DNA of 64,000 bases, taken from NCBI RefSeq assembly GCF_000204055.1, contig NW_006768766.1, forward strand, positions 962,706-1,026,705, given 5' to 3'. This document shows, piece after piece, positions 47,617 to 58,513 of the stretch (positions are counted from its first letter, which is position 1; the number at the start of each line of letters is the position of its first letter). This DNA comes from Melampsora larici-populina 98AG31 (taxonomy: Eukaryota; Basidiomycota; Pucciniomycetes; Pucciniales; Melampsoraceae). The notes below the pieces were generated by a model that saw only the letters and a list, made by a program, of their open reading frames with translations, had not been told where the DNA came from and ran no database searches. The position numbers and the translations under genes are program-made.

Positions 47617-48037
47617 ATGAAGCCTGTTTCCACTTTCTTGAATACTTTACCTATTCACTTTGAAAATTCTCTTGTCTAGCTCATCTCTCATTTGCATATT
47701 GAGTAAGTTTGTCATACATTAATGATTGAGTATTAAAAGTTGGATCAACTCGAAAATCATAAACTTTCATACATTGTGAAGTTGAGAGTTAATGTTTTGA
47801 AGATGAAAGCATTGTAACTCCTAATGTCATTATAAAAAGAACGGCTAAGATGTACATGGTGAATTTTTCACTATTAAATCATTAGAATTCTTTTGAATTA
47901 GTTTCTTTGATAGAAAGGTTTTGGTTTGTAGATGTAGATGTAAAATTTATTGCAGACTTACAAATGTTGAGAGTATTGGAATCGATTTGTTTCAACACAA
48001 ACAAACAGTTCTAAAACAAAAAACCAAAAAATGAACT

Positions 48038-51000
48038 TCAGAGAGAAAATAAAGAGAATTTATCTCGACCGGTCATTCTGAGTAACATCAATTGGTGGAA
48101 CTGCGTGGGCAGGGTCCTTAAGTTGAAGACATATCGGAAATACTCTGGAAAAAAACATAAATCTGTTAGATGTGACATATGCTGCAATGCATACATGTGA
48201 TTAACACTTACCATGCTTTGCAGACTGACCAAAGATAGTGTGGCCTTCGAGATGCTAAACGTTCCAGGTTGATTATGAAGTGCCGCACAATGGCCAAACA
48301 GATGCTCGGGAAGTATTGATTGGAGTGAAAGATCTTCGTTATACATGACAGTGGCATGCAAGTGAGGTACCAATCGATATGGGTTCCGGTTCTCATCAAT
48401 GGGGTCAAGCGGTGGGAAAACATGAAGCACAAATATGGGAGTGGAATGACTTTCAGGGTATATAATGTGATGTATTACCCCAACTCCTTTTTTTCCGTGA
48501 TGATGAAACTCTACGTAGCTGTTGCCAGGATGTTTGCTGTATGTGCTGAAAACCTTGCCGCTGTGTCGCCAGGACGTGGTCTTTTCAAAATTCACGCATG
48601 TGGTCAAACCAATCTTTTCTAGTATTGGTTTGATTGATTCACATACATCTGAAGACGGCGATGAGTTCTTTTTTTTAGGTGATGAATTTTGAAGAATTAT
48701 ATCAGCACCAATTTGTTCTGCGTAGTCCGGAGGTACATTTCGAAGGAATTGCTGGAAAGATGCTCGCTGTTGATATTTCTTCATCATTGTCTGCCCGACA
48801 ACGCCTAGAAACATTTAGACAAAAGTTAGTATGCCGTGTAGAACACGGGGTGTTTTGAGAGAAAACGAGTAACTATCAAGAACTCACCTCGATCTCCGCT
48901 TTTAGGTTGGGCTACCATAGTGCCAATTATGCGCTCTCCAAACCAGCACGCAGTGTATGATGGAGGTCCAAGAAGGCGTGATTGAGTAGCAATATTTTGT
49001 GCGTAGTGGAGGTTTGGCTTGGATTTGATGGTAGGCCAGATCTTGCAAAGGTGTGTTCGGTATTTGACAAGCAAAACCGGTAATATGGTGAGGTTGTCGG
49101 GTGTCATTGTTTGCGAAACGCATATGTTGAGGATCTGGATTGCAAGGGTGAGAGCCGTGTAGATATGGGAGGCATTGGATCTGAGTTCAGCTTCATGGTG
49201 GTAGGGGACAAGAGAAAGCACCATATACACTGTATATAAGCTTAGCCACTCGGCCGCTTTGGGTGTGCCAGACGTTGGCATTCCAATCTTTGACGGAACC
49301 CTGGTTAGCCACGACGGGACAATGGTTGTTTCAATAGTTTTGTGAACCTGCTCGAGCTCAGTAATGGTGAGACTGGGTCCCTTGGGAACTTGAATCGTGC
49401 CATTTGAATCCACAGTCTTATCAGAGTGGTTATCACTCGGTTCTTGGGTTGTTTCCGTGTCAGTCTTCAATTTCGCAGCTCGATCATATTGTGTTTGTGT
49501 TGATGAATGGGAAAAGTTGATTGATGAATCAAGGAGGCTTCCTGATGCAGATGAGACGCCTAAATCGATGTCACCAAGGTTACCAAGTGCCAAATTGGAT
49601 TCAACGACCCTGTATCTTCCATTGGTGACCGAAGCATCCTGTTGCTTCTTCAAACCCTTGCCTGCTGTACAGATTTGCAGGTACGTATTGGAAAGGTCGG
49701 CCAAAAGACCCATTATGAGGCAGTGCATGATGTCAATCGTGGCGAATTTGAGGGGCTGCCAATAGGGGAGGTCGTAGAAGGCAGAATGACGGGCCCCGTT
49801 ACCCTTCATGAGTGTTTCCTTTGCCTTGGAGTATCAGCTTCAATCCATCTTTTTACCTGCGTTTTGTGGGTACGTGCAGTCCTGGGTTTGAAGACCTTCA
49901 TGTCAATGAAGCTGACATCGTTCAAAGTGATATAACACTTTGAACAAAAGTTTGTTGAAGTATGACCAGAGAAGCCCGAAATCTTCTTCATTGCGGGGAC
50001 GTCGGCAAGAAGGGGCCAGCATGCAACAGTTATGACTCGGCCTTTGGGATGCTGAGCTGTCTTGCTGAATTTAATTCCATTCCACAGATCTTTAAGCTCG
50101 GATATAAGTGGGGCTAAGATTAAGTCCATCTGATCGTGAGTGGGTTCCCTTCGGCTGGGAGTGAAGCCATACAAAAAGATGTTTTCTGCTTGGTATTGAA
50201 GATGAGGTGGTAAATTAAAGCAGATAAGTAACATGATACCAGCTTTGTGTTGGCGCCCGCGTTTGGATCTGTAAGGGTCAAACCAATCACAATAAAAGCC
50301 GAAAACCAAATTCCCAGACCTCCGTGTGAAGATCTGGCCATCTTTTTTGAATGTACTCCAGAGACTGCCGTCCCAGATGTCTTGCATGTTTCCATCAGGA
50401 GGCTTGTGACGTGTCAGAGAGCTGTCAAGACTGTTTTCAAAAGACGGATAGCGCAGCATAGTAGCCAGCCAATGAACTAATCTCTGATGATAAAACAATT
50501 GCGCTGGTCGGAGCTTTGTAGAATTCTTGGCGGGAGGTTTGTACAAGTTTGCTTTGCAACGGAATTTGCGTTTAGAAGAGTCGGTGGTGGAAAATCGATA
50601 GGCATCGCAAGTTGTCTTACTTGGCGTGCCTACAGGAGGTCCATGGAGAGCAAAGCACACTGGGCATGATAGTGTTCGTAAGATGCGAGCTTCCAGGTGG
50701 AAACATTTTATAAGCTTGGGAAGTGAGTTCGGTATTTTGTCCCAGATAGGTTTGGATGAGGAATCTTGGGAAAGGAATGAACTCTTGACTTTAAGCTGCT
50801 CCAGCTGGAGTGATGTATGACACGCCTTCACTGAAGCATTCCTCAAAAGATGATCATTCAAAACACTAATCATCGACTGCACACAGGAAGGATGCTGAAG
50901 AAGCACGCGAGGCGTATAGAACTCTTCAGTAGACAATCTTAGCTGGTATGACGCTGCGTTGGTAAGCCGTGAATTCTTGGGAAGGGGCGGATCAGTGGGC

Positions 51001-51449
51001 AAACGCGAGGTAGATGCTGTTGGCCCAGTGTCAGGTGAGCGTGGTCGCTTATGAAGCACGCGCGCAGTGATGGTTTCTTGGTTGGATGTACTGTCGGTGA
51101 GGCGTGCATTCTGGCAAAGGCGTGGTTGGCTTTCCGTGTGAAAACTAGATGAGGTTGATGGAGGCTCTGGCGATCGGGGGCGTTTAAGACTTCCGACAGG
51201 GGCCACACTATGGATATTGGTGGATATATTGTTTGAACTTTGCGCCGTTGTAGTTGGTGCGGTGGTTGATAAGGTATCTTCAGGTACGTTGACGGTAGCT
51301 TGAGCAATTGATGCTTGTAAATGCCGTGGGTAGTTTGTTTTATGGAATAGCCGGCCCGTCAGGATTTCACCATTCTTTTCGAACTGCCGAAGAGAACATC
51401 CTAATGGGTTGCAAGTGCAGATGGTATGGTTGGGGCCATAAGAGGCCAT
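48038..51449 (-). pseudogene. Plavaka-type transposase, copy 2, nearly complete
   Basis: The first frame (51449-49806, 547 codons) starts with a cysteine motif ICTCNPLGCS. It has DIWDGSLWSTF, RRSGNLVFGFYCDWFDP, CFNLPPHLQYQ, PSRREPTHDQ, PLISELKDLWNGI and NFCSKCYI. The second (49809-48888) starts after a one-base frame change and has LPYWQPLKFATIDIMHC, PSWLTRVPSKIG, LYTVYMVL and LLGPPSYTACWFGERI. A GTGAGT-TTCTAG intron (48887-48805) leads to a C-terminal exon with NSYVEFHHHGKKGVG. A further GTAAGT intron may lie at about 48212-48150. Apart from the change at 49806-49809 I see no lesion, so it is a young copy. It is homologous to 14546-17965. Termini were not found. Confidence 0.8.
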
Positions 51450-51739
51450 TTAGGTGTGCGTGGGAAGTCAACAGCTTAAGAAGCGTTATGATCATATATA
51501 TATATAAGAACTTCCACTGTGTCAGTGGGGCTCAAATTATAGAAAGACTCGGATCAATAAGTACTCGTTGAAAGAGATACTTATTGGTCCAAAATTCACA
51601 GTGCACTGCAGATTGTTGGGCCGTTTGATGTGGTAGGAGATGTGCCAGGATAGACATCTTGCTTCCTAACGTGCATGATTGCAAGTTTTGATCTCAAACC
51701 TCGGTCGTGCACATAAGCGAGAAAAGCCCTCCATGCAGG

Positions 51740-51850
51740 GTTTCAAAGTGTGGACATCACATTTGCTGAATGTGGAACCATCGTGTCATCACAATTGCCG
51801 CTGGTGGTATTATCGTGTCATCACAATCGTTGATTGTGGTATTATTGTGT
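51740..51850. repeat. Short tandem repeat, ~38-bp unit
   Basis: ATCGTGTCATCACAATTGCC and ATCGTGTCATCACAATCGTT start two successive units, each ending in GTGGTATT. A third unit is cut short at the hairpin. The rest of 51450-52499 is noncoding. Confidence 0.6.
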
Positions 51851-51945
51851 CAGGTTGGAAATAGTATGAGACCGTAAAACTCTCTTGGGTATGGAACCGC
51901 TTTCCATACCCAAGAGAGTTTTACGGTCCCATACTATTGCCTGAC
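51848..51945. repeat. Large hairpin with 5-base loop
   Basis: Arms of about 45-49 bases begin TGTCAGG and end ...CCTGACA, meeting at a CCGCT loop (51897-51901). The inner 36 bases pair with a single mismatch. The outer part differs by a four-base insertion in the left arm. It may be two element ends joined head to head. Confidence 0.85.
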
Positions 51946-52499
51946 ATGATCGGGTCCAAATCAACCGGCTGACCGATCATTTCCGATGTTCATTGAGGTT
52001 GAGTCCCTCTCGGATATCATGTTGTTGAGGTAGGGTAGTTAGGTTGAACCGTTCCAATGTTCATTGAGGATATATGCGACTCGGATGGGTCACTAGGAAT
52101 GAAGAGGTGGTTGGAGGGATGTTATCATCACACTTCAAGTGAAGGATTTTGGAGATATAACATGTATGCATATGTATACTTGTTATATATGTGTGTATAC
52201 CTTACCTCATCAAGGACCAAAGTACCTTATTCTGTTGATGATCAAATGTTGATTATTCACAAACTGAAAGATATCAGCCACAAAAAATTCATCGACTCGC
52301 TTGACTCTATTCAATGGAGTGGATTACCAACAGGATGAACTATGCTATCAACAGAATGAAATATGTACACGTTTAAAAAGAATAGAACAGAGAAAGTCAC
52401 AAATTCAACACAGCTTTGAAAGACTATATACAACTATATACAGCTATGCACACAATGAAAGGATTGAAGAGCACTTTTAGCGCAGTAACCTCGAAATTT

Positions 52500-54239
52500 T
52501 CAGCCCATGCTGGAATCACCGGTGGCATCCAATGCCAGGCTAGCCTTTGATCTGAACACCCTCTTGAATTCCAGGATTGATTCCTGAATATCAAATACAT
52601 CGTTGTCTTGTAAGGCCAACTCAGCTAACATCAGACCTTCTTGCTGGTCATACCACGCTGGAGAAATCAAAGATAATTGAAAGCCTTTTGGGGGAAACCT
52701 GTCGGCATCCGGTGTAGGCGCATATTGGCCTCTTTCAACCAACTCTTTTGCCGCTCTTTTCTCTCTGGGGATAATTTTTCCACGCCAATGCGCCTGGTCT
52801 AGCAAGTCAATCAATGTATCCAACCCTGAGCTGCGCCATTGTAAACTTAGCTTTTGACGAGACCCAGATGAATCAGACGTTTTGAGCTTGTCATCCGAAT
52901 GAACTTCAGGGTGACAGAGCATTGACCATTCTGGAGAGTTTTTGCCAAACATTTTCTCAGCTTGAGCTTTTCGTGCATTGTAGAGCTGCAAGAATCATTA
53001 GGTTAGTCTTGTATATTGTATTCCAAATTAAGCAACACCGATTTCACTAACCTTGTTCTTCATGCGCCTTTTGCTGATGATACCCTGAGTCTTCAATAAG
53101 TTTTCTTCCAGCTTCTTTCTACCTGCTGGATTCTGCAATAACACGCCGTTCCGGGTTTGATCTCGAAATTTTGGAGCCTTGTTTGTACACCACCGCCGAA
53201 GCACTTCCTCATGATTTGCCGCGGTGTTATCAGAAGTGAGGATTCCAAACTCTCGTGCACCATTTGCATCGTAAGTTTTGACCCAATGCGCAAGGATGAT
53301 TGTGGCAGTTGTTGTGTTCCAAGGTGTATTGTATGACGCTTCCCAGTCAAATGTACAACGTGGGAACCCCGCCATTGCTAGAGCCGCCTCGCACTGTTTT
53401 CCAAAGTGATGTGGGTATCTTGATCTACCACGATTCAGAATTTGAGAGGTGAAAATTACTGGCTGCATCGGCTTTTTCAGAGTTGCCATTTCAGACGCAT
53501 CCTTTTCGACGGTTTTACGTTGTTTTTGATTGGGTTGGAAACCAGGCAACTTCTTTGCAATATATTTCTCCATTGCTTTATCTTGAGCTTGGCAAATATA
53601 ATCTTCTCGACCTTGTTTTTGGGTTTCCCAGGCTTGGTGTTCCTCCTCTGATGGTGGGTCTGGCAATTTTGTTTCTTCAAAGCCACTGAGGGCTGAGGAC
53701 CCTCTGGCCTTTCGTGGGATCCCCATAAGCAGTTTAGCAAATTCATGTATTGCTCTAGCAAGAGGGGTCGATGGCTTGGGGATGGGATGTTGTGCGGCGA
53801 TCTTCCATATCTCAGCATTTTGGTGCCTGATTTGAGTCAGCACTTTGAGTTGCACAGCTCTTTTTCTTTTCCGTTCAAGGACTTCGTCATGGGTGAGATC
53901 TCCATCTGGTACACACGACGTTACAAGCATCATCAGTTCTCAATTGCTGCCGTCTATATGACATTACACTGCATCGTATTACTTTTACTCACCTGAATCT
54001 TTGTCATCATCGGAATCTGAGTCACTGTCCTTGTCGTTGCCATTTTTTTCATTGGCGACTAAAATGTCATAAAATAATCAAAGTCTTCAGTGATAACCCC
54101 AATGAAGACGATCCTTTGAAATCAGACACATACCAGGATCATCGTCTTTGTCTAGACGTTGACGCTTTCCATTCTGAGTTGGTGTGTGAGCAGTCATTTG
54201 CGTTGATGACATTTGGGTTGATGTGGGAGCAGCACTCAT
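52500..54239 (-). CDS. WN/WRS-family unknown protein, member A (intact)
   Basis: Exons on the minus strand are 54239-54134, 54058-53993, 53905-53052 and 52985-52500. All phases fit, giving 503 residues, with GTATGT, GTGAGT and GTTAGT donors. The order is an acidic low-complexity N-terminus, a lysine-rich helix (RKRKRAVQLKVLTQI), and a domain with FPRCTFDWEASYNTPWN and IILAHWVKTYDA. Then come the basic NPAGRKKLEENLLKTQ, KLSLQWRSSGLDTLIDLLD and RFPPKGFQLSLISPAWYDQ. The W/WN block, basic block, WRS block and final Pro/Gly-aromatic block are shared with members B and C. I recognise no described domain. The basic helices and acidic tail would suit a nucleic-acid-binding protein, but that is inference. 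Confidence 0.75.
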
Positions 54240-55902
54240 TTCGGAAATTATACAGCGAAATTGAGTTTTCAGAGGATTATGACAAAAATCAGGACCAATG
54301 ATAGACAAATTTAAATATGTATGTTTGTTTGTAAAGAAAGAAAGTATCAAAAACACCAAAGAAGAGTCAAAAGATAAAGTAATGTTATCGGAATTTGGAC
54401 AAGAGAAGGCTTTCAATAGAACAAATGAAATAGACACAGCTGACCAGAAAGAAACACACGGAAAAGACTTATGATCCAATGATTGAAGTCAAACAAACGA
54501 GAACTAGATGTTATAGGCAATTCCAAACTTCGGGCTTTGTCGTTCTAGCCCTACAGTAAGGAAGGACCCCCCAACAGTGCAGGCAAAACTGTCCCAGTTC
54601 AACCTCCAGACACGCACTAATTTAGCCAACAGCCCCAGTATTACTTGCATCCCTTCCAATCATTCCACCAGGGTTATGTACATGTGTATGTGCTTTTGGC
54701 CTTTTTTGGCTGTCCACCTTTGGGATATGATGCATTTCGGATGTCTTTCACACCAGTGCATGCAGAAACCAGTCGCTGTGTCCAAAATGTTTACTGGACT
54801 TGTGTATTGCGAGGGCTTATCTGCAACAAATTCTCTCAAGAAAACCCTTGGAGGTGAAGCCAATGCCACATCGAATAGGGTTCACTTTGATTTACTTTTT
54901 GACATTGCTAGTTTGGCACATTTGATACGACGACCTCTGTCAAGCTTTCAATACATGTTCCATGGTCTCTGTCTCAGTGGTTTGTGTGTCTTTACACCGG
55001 CAACAACACATGTATATTCATATGTCTCTTGGAAAAGTTGAAATCAACCGTCGAGTGCTTTATTGAAGGACTCGCGCTTGATGCTTGCTTGGGCCTTGAG
55101 GCGAGTTAGATAGCCTTGATATGATGTAATTTTTTTGCATGTAGAGGTCGTGGCTATGGCAAGTTGTTCCTTAAGGGTATTTTTTTGGGATGCAAATTTG
55201 AAGCCATTCAAAGGAACTCACTGCTCTCAACGGAAATCAGCATCACTGGTTGAACCAGGTGTCAGGAATACTGTGAAACATTATTAATGTTTCACAGATG
55301 ATGTGCAAAGAGGCCCAAATCGCCCAGCTGACCATCCAGCACCAACATGAATCAAGATCGAGGTGTGGAAGCAGTATAGGCTCTTGAGAGCGACAAGTTG
55401 ATAGGTGTAACTCACTGCTCTCAACGGAGCATGAGACCAGCATAACTGGTCGAAGCAGGTGTCAGGAATACATAATGACATTACAGATGTTTCACAGATA
55501 TTGTGCAAAGAGGCACAAATCGCCCAGCAGCTAAGGATCCCGCATCAACATGATTTGAGATCAAGGTGTGGAAGCAATTTAGAACCTCAAGAGCTACAAT
55601 TTGATACATGTGAGATAGGAAACCCTTCACTTTCTCTTTACAGATGCACAAAGATAGGATAATAGAAATATGTAGGATTTATGGACTCCACATAAGTGTG
55701 GAATCTTAGGGGATAATTTAGTGTAATCCAATGATGCCAAGCCGCAAAATCCACCATAAGAGTGTTGAACTGCTTAAATTTTGACGGCGCTGTGAAATCA
55801 TTTTAGTTTGATGTCAATCAAATGAATCAAATCAGCATCATGTCCACATGTATCTACCAAAGGAGCACAACTAACATACCATTTAGACATAGGCCAAGCG
55901 CC
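54240..55902. repeat. No gene; ~194-bp tandem duplication at 55215-55610
   Basis: AACTCACTGCTCTCAACGGA starts at 55215 and again at 55409. The two units share GGTGTCAGGAATAC, TGTGCAAAGAGGC and CAAGGTGTGGAAGCA-type blocks with moderate divergence. Frames at 54577-55041 look like chance. Confidence 0.65.
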
Positions 55903-57547
55903 TTACACTCCGGCATCAATGGTACTTTCAGTATCATTGATGTCCACTGAACAACCTTCACCAATATTGGCCCGTTGGACTTTGAGTGCATCAAGTTTAG
56001 AGATGATCTTCTCAATGTCGTTTCTTGCTTTCTCCAATTCTTCCAAACGTTTGGGGAGGGAGTCTTGTATGTTGCTCTTGAAGTTAGAGAAGTTCGTGAT
56101 GACATCCTGTAAGTCTTCCTGCAACTTTGCAATTTGAGTCTTGAAGCGATCTTCCGCGTCTTTTATCGCGTTTTGTTCGGCAGACATGGTGGTTATATCA
56201 ATCTCATTTTCGCTGTCGTCCATCTCATCGCAAGAGACATCATCATCACTTAAATAAACATCATTTTCGAGATGGTTGAGGGGAGGTGTCAAAAACTCTT
56301 CATCATGACGTGGAAAGAGTGAAGCCATGTTTCCAATAGCCGGCAATATAGGGGCTTTCATTTTGAGTTCCACAATCTCATTAGGTAATAAATACTCTTT
56401 GAATTCAACGCTATAGAGGTCGGAAGGAAGGTGTCGGGTTATAAAACCGTACTCGGTTGACGAGGAAGTGACGTAGTTGCGAATCGATAAAATCTTTCCA
56501 GGAGAATCAGTGCGAGACTTGGCGCAAAAGCGAGATCGGCTCTCTACATATTCAACAAAGGCGACCATTTTGTGTGACCACCATCGGGGTATGATAAATT
56601 GCATCCCTCTAACAGCATGAGGACCAGGCGAAAGTTTTATCTCGGAGATATTGCCCATGATGGTGTAATTCCTTGGCTGGAAAATTTGGGCGACCTTGCT
56701 CGAAGCACCCAACATGAGCAAGTAATCAAGGTATTCCTTGCAAGCCTGGATAGAGAATCTAGTTAGGAACACAGAACCAAGATGAATGAAAAAGAAATTT
56801 GAGCAAACCTTTTTTTTCTCCGCTTCCATGAAATGATAGTCCAAGAGTTCTGAACTTTTGCATTGTTCTGGAACACAGAACCAAGATGAATGAAAAAGAA
56901 ATTTGAGCAAACCTTTTTTTTCTCCGCTTCCATGAAATGATAGTCCAAGAGTTCTGAACTTTTGCATTGTTCTTGCTACATTGAAGCTAGCCTTTTGAAT
57001 TGTACGGAAAGCACCGGCATGATGATTGCATGTCTGAGAATCAATTCGTTGATTGTGAATCGATAGGAGCGAGCTTTGATAGCACGGTAAAAGGAAGTCC
57101 AAAAACAATCGCCAACTAAGTGGTTCACACGATCGTCCATGTTGGTATCGTAGTTGAAAGAAAATCGCGCAAGTCCCCAGCGCATCAGGTCTATTTCGAC
57201 TTCCTTCAAATCATCGGCGTCCATGTGTACGCCCGTTGGGACAAAATCCGTGGCGTCAATCAAAATAATTGTACCACTGTGAGGAAGTGGAGCGCCAATA
57301 GGGAATCGATCAAGCAAACCCTGTTGCTCAGGGACCAAAAGTGACGGGGGTATTGGCAAAGCTTCAGAGTCCCGACACATCATTACCTGCGATGCCTGCG
57401 GACAAGAGCCTAAGGTAATAAGAAAGAAAGAAAATAAGCAAAAATCTATTGACTGATGAGCAAAGAAAAGAACGCACATGAACTCGGGTCATCTCCATCT
57501 TGGACAAAGTGCCAAGTGCATCGTTTTGACGAACCGTTCTTGCCCAT
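55903..57547 (-). CDS. Unknown protein with C-terminal coiled coil
   Basis: Candidate exons are 57547-57478, 57409-57015, 56975-56913 and 56745-55903. All junction phases agree, giving 456 residues. The N-terminal part has cysteines (SSCSCPQASQVMMC). The middle includes HSGTIILIDATDFVP, DRVNHLVGDCFWTSFYRAI and SSELLDYHFMEAEKKK. The C-terminal third is acidic and then a long coiled coil (SLPKRLEELEKARNDIEKII). The intron at 57014-56976 is only 39 bases, the weakest point of the model. The intron at 56912-56746 contains a 104-bp duplication that copies the neighbouring 63-base exon. I know no homologous domain. It may be a scaffold-type protein of an element or a host gene. Confidence 0.5.
56766..56973. 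repeat. Perfect 104-bp tandem duplication
   Basis: The unit starting GGAACACAGAACCAAGATGA at 56766 is repeated exactly from 56870, including the run of eight T. It spans one exon and part of the following intron of the minus-strand gene. Confidence 0.9.
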
Positions 57548-58513
57548 CTCTTGACACTTTTAGATTTAATGGTGGATGTTTTGTATGGACTGGATTACAT
57601 TGTAACTAGAGTTCGGTTCAGCAATACTAAAGACTAGATTGTACAAGATTCTCAGGAAGGTGGGTGGTTTTTTGAGATAGTCAAAAGTAGGGAAATCTTC
57701 AAATCTCAAGTCAGGCTTTATTTGAATTTTTGAGGCCCATGTGAGAGCTTATTGCAGCCTGGAAGAAAGATAGAGAGGCCAACATGAAGCCAAAGCAGCA
57801 ACTTGGAAACAACTCGAAGTGAGGGTGCAAGGGTAAAGCCAAGCTGTTGGTTTAACAGTCATTGATCAAGAACACCAGCAAGTCTCTGAGATATCCAAGA
57901 CCATTGTGCAGATAGTAATTGAGCAAGAGATCCAGCCGATTTCTATGCATTTCAGTAGAGCGATACCGCTCAAATGACTGTAAGAGCACACAAATTGATC
58001 TCAACGTGTGCGTGACATCATATGTTAAACGCAAAAGACCAACATTAAGTGGGTTTGGTTAGCTTTGACGACATGTTGTGAATCTGTGAAGTTGGAAGAA
58101 CTTCATAACGGAAGAGGATCAGGTCTCAAACAACCAACATTAAGTGGGTTTGGTTAGCTTTGACGGCATGTTCAGAATCTGTGAAGTGGGTAGGACAGCG
58201 GAAGAACGTCATAACGGAAGAGAATCGGCTCATTTTGTCAGAAAGACCGGTGAACCAACTCTCAACAGACAAGCTCAGACTGCCTATGTCTCATCAACGT
58301 CTCGCTAGTTGAACACTTGGACAAAGGCCAGTTGGATTGGAAATGTAAGACCTCTTCGAGACAGCTACCAGTGTTCTACAGCAGGTCATTTGTGTGTGCA
58401 CGTCGACGTGCTATAGCAAAACTGACACGGTGTATGCATCAAAAGGTAGGTTTGAACAAAGAGGCACTGATCATATCCTGCAAGACACATAGTGAAATTA
58501 GTACGCCAGTTAG
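57548..58513. repeat. No gene; ~95-bp tandem duplication at 58039-58232
   Basis: CCAACATTAAGTGGGTTTGG starts at 58039 and 58134. Both copies run through AGCTTTGACG and CATAACGGAAGAG with small differences. No coding region is recognised in the rest. Confidence 0.65.

Noticed and set aside
54577..55041. 154-residue + frame as a secreted cysteine-rich effector
   Set aside because: No signal peptide or ordered cysteines, and poor codon coherence; it overlaps equally open frames on other strands.
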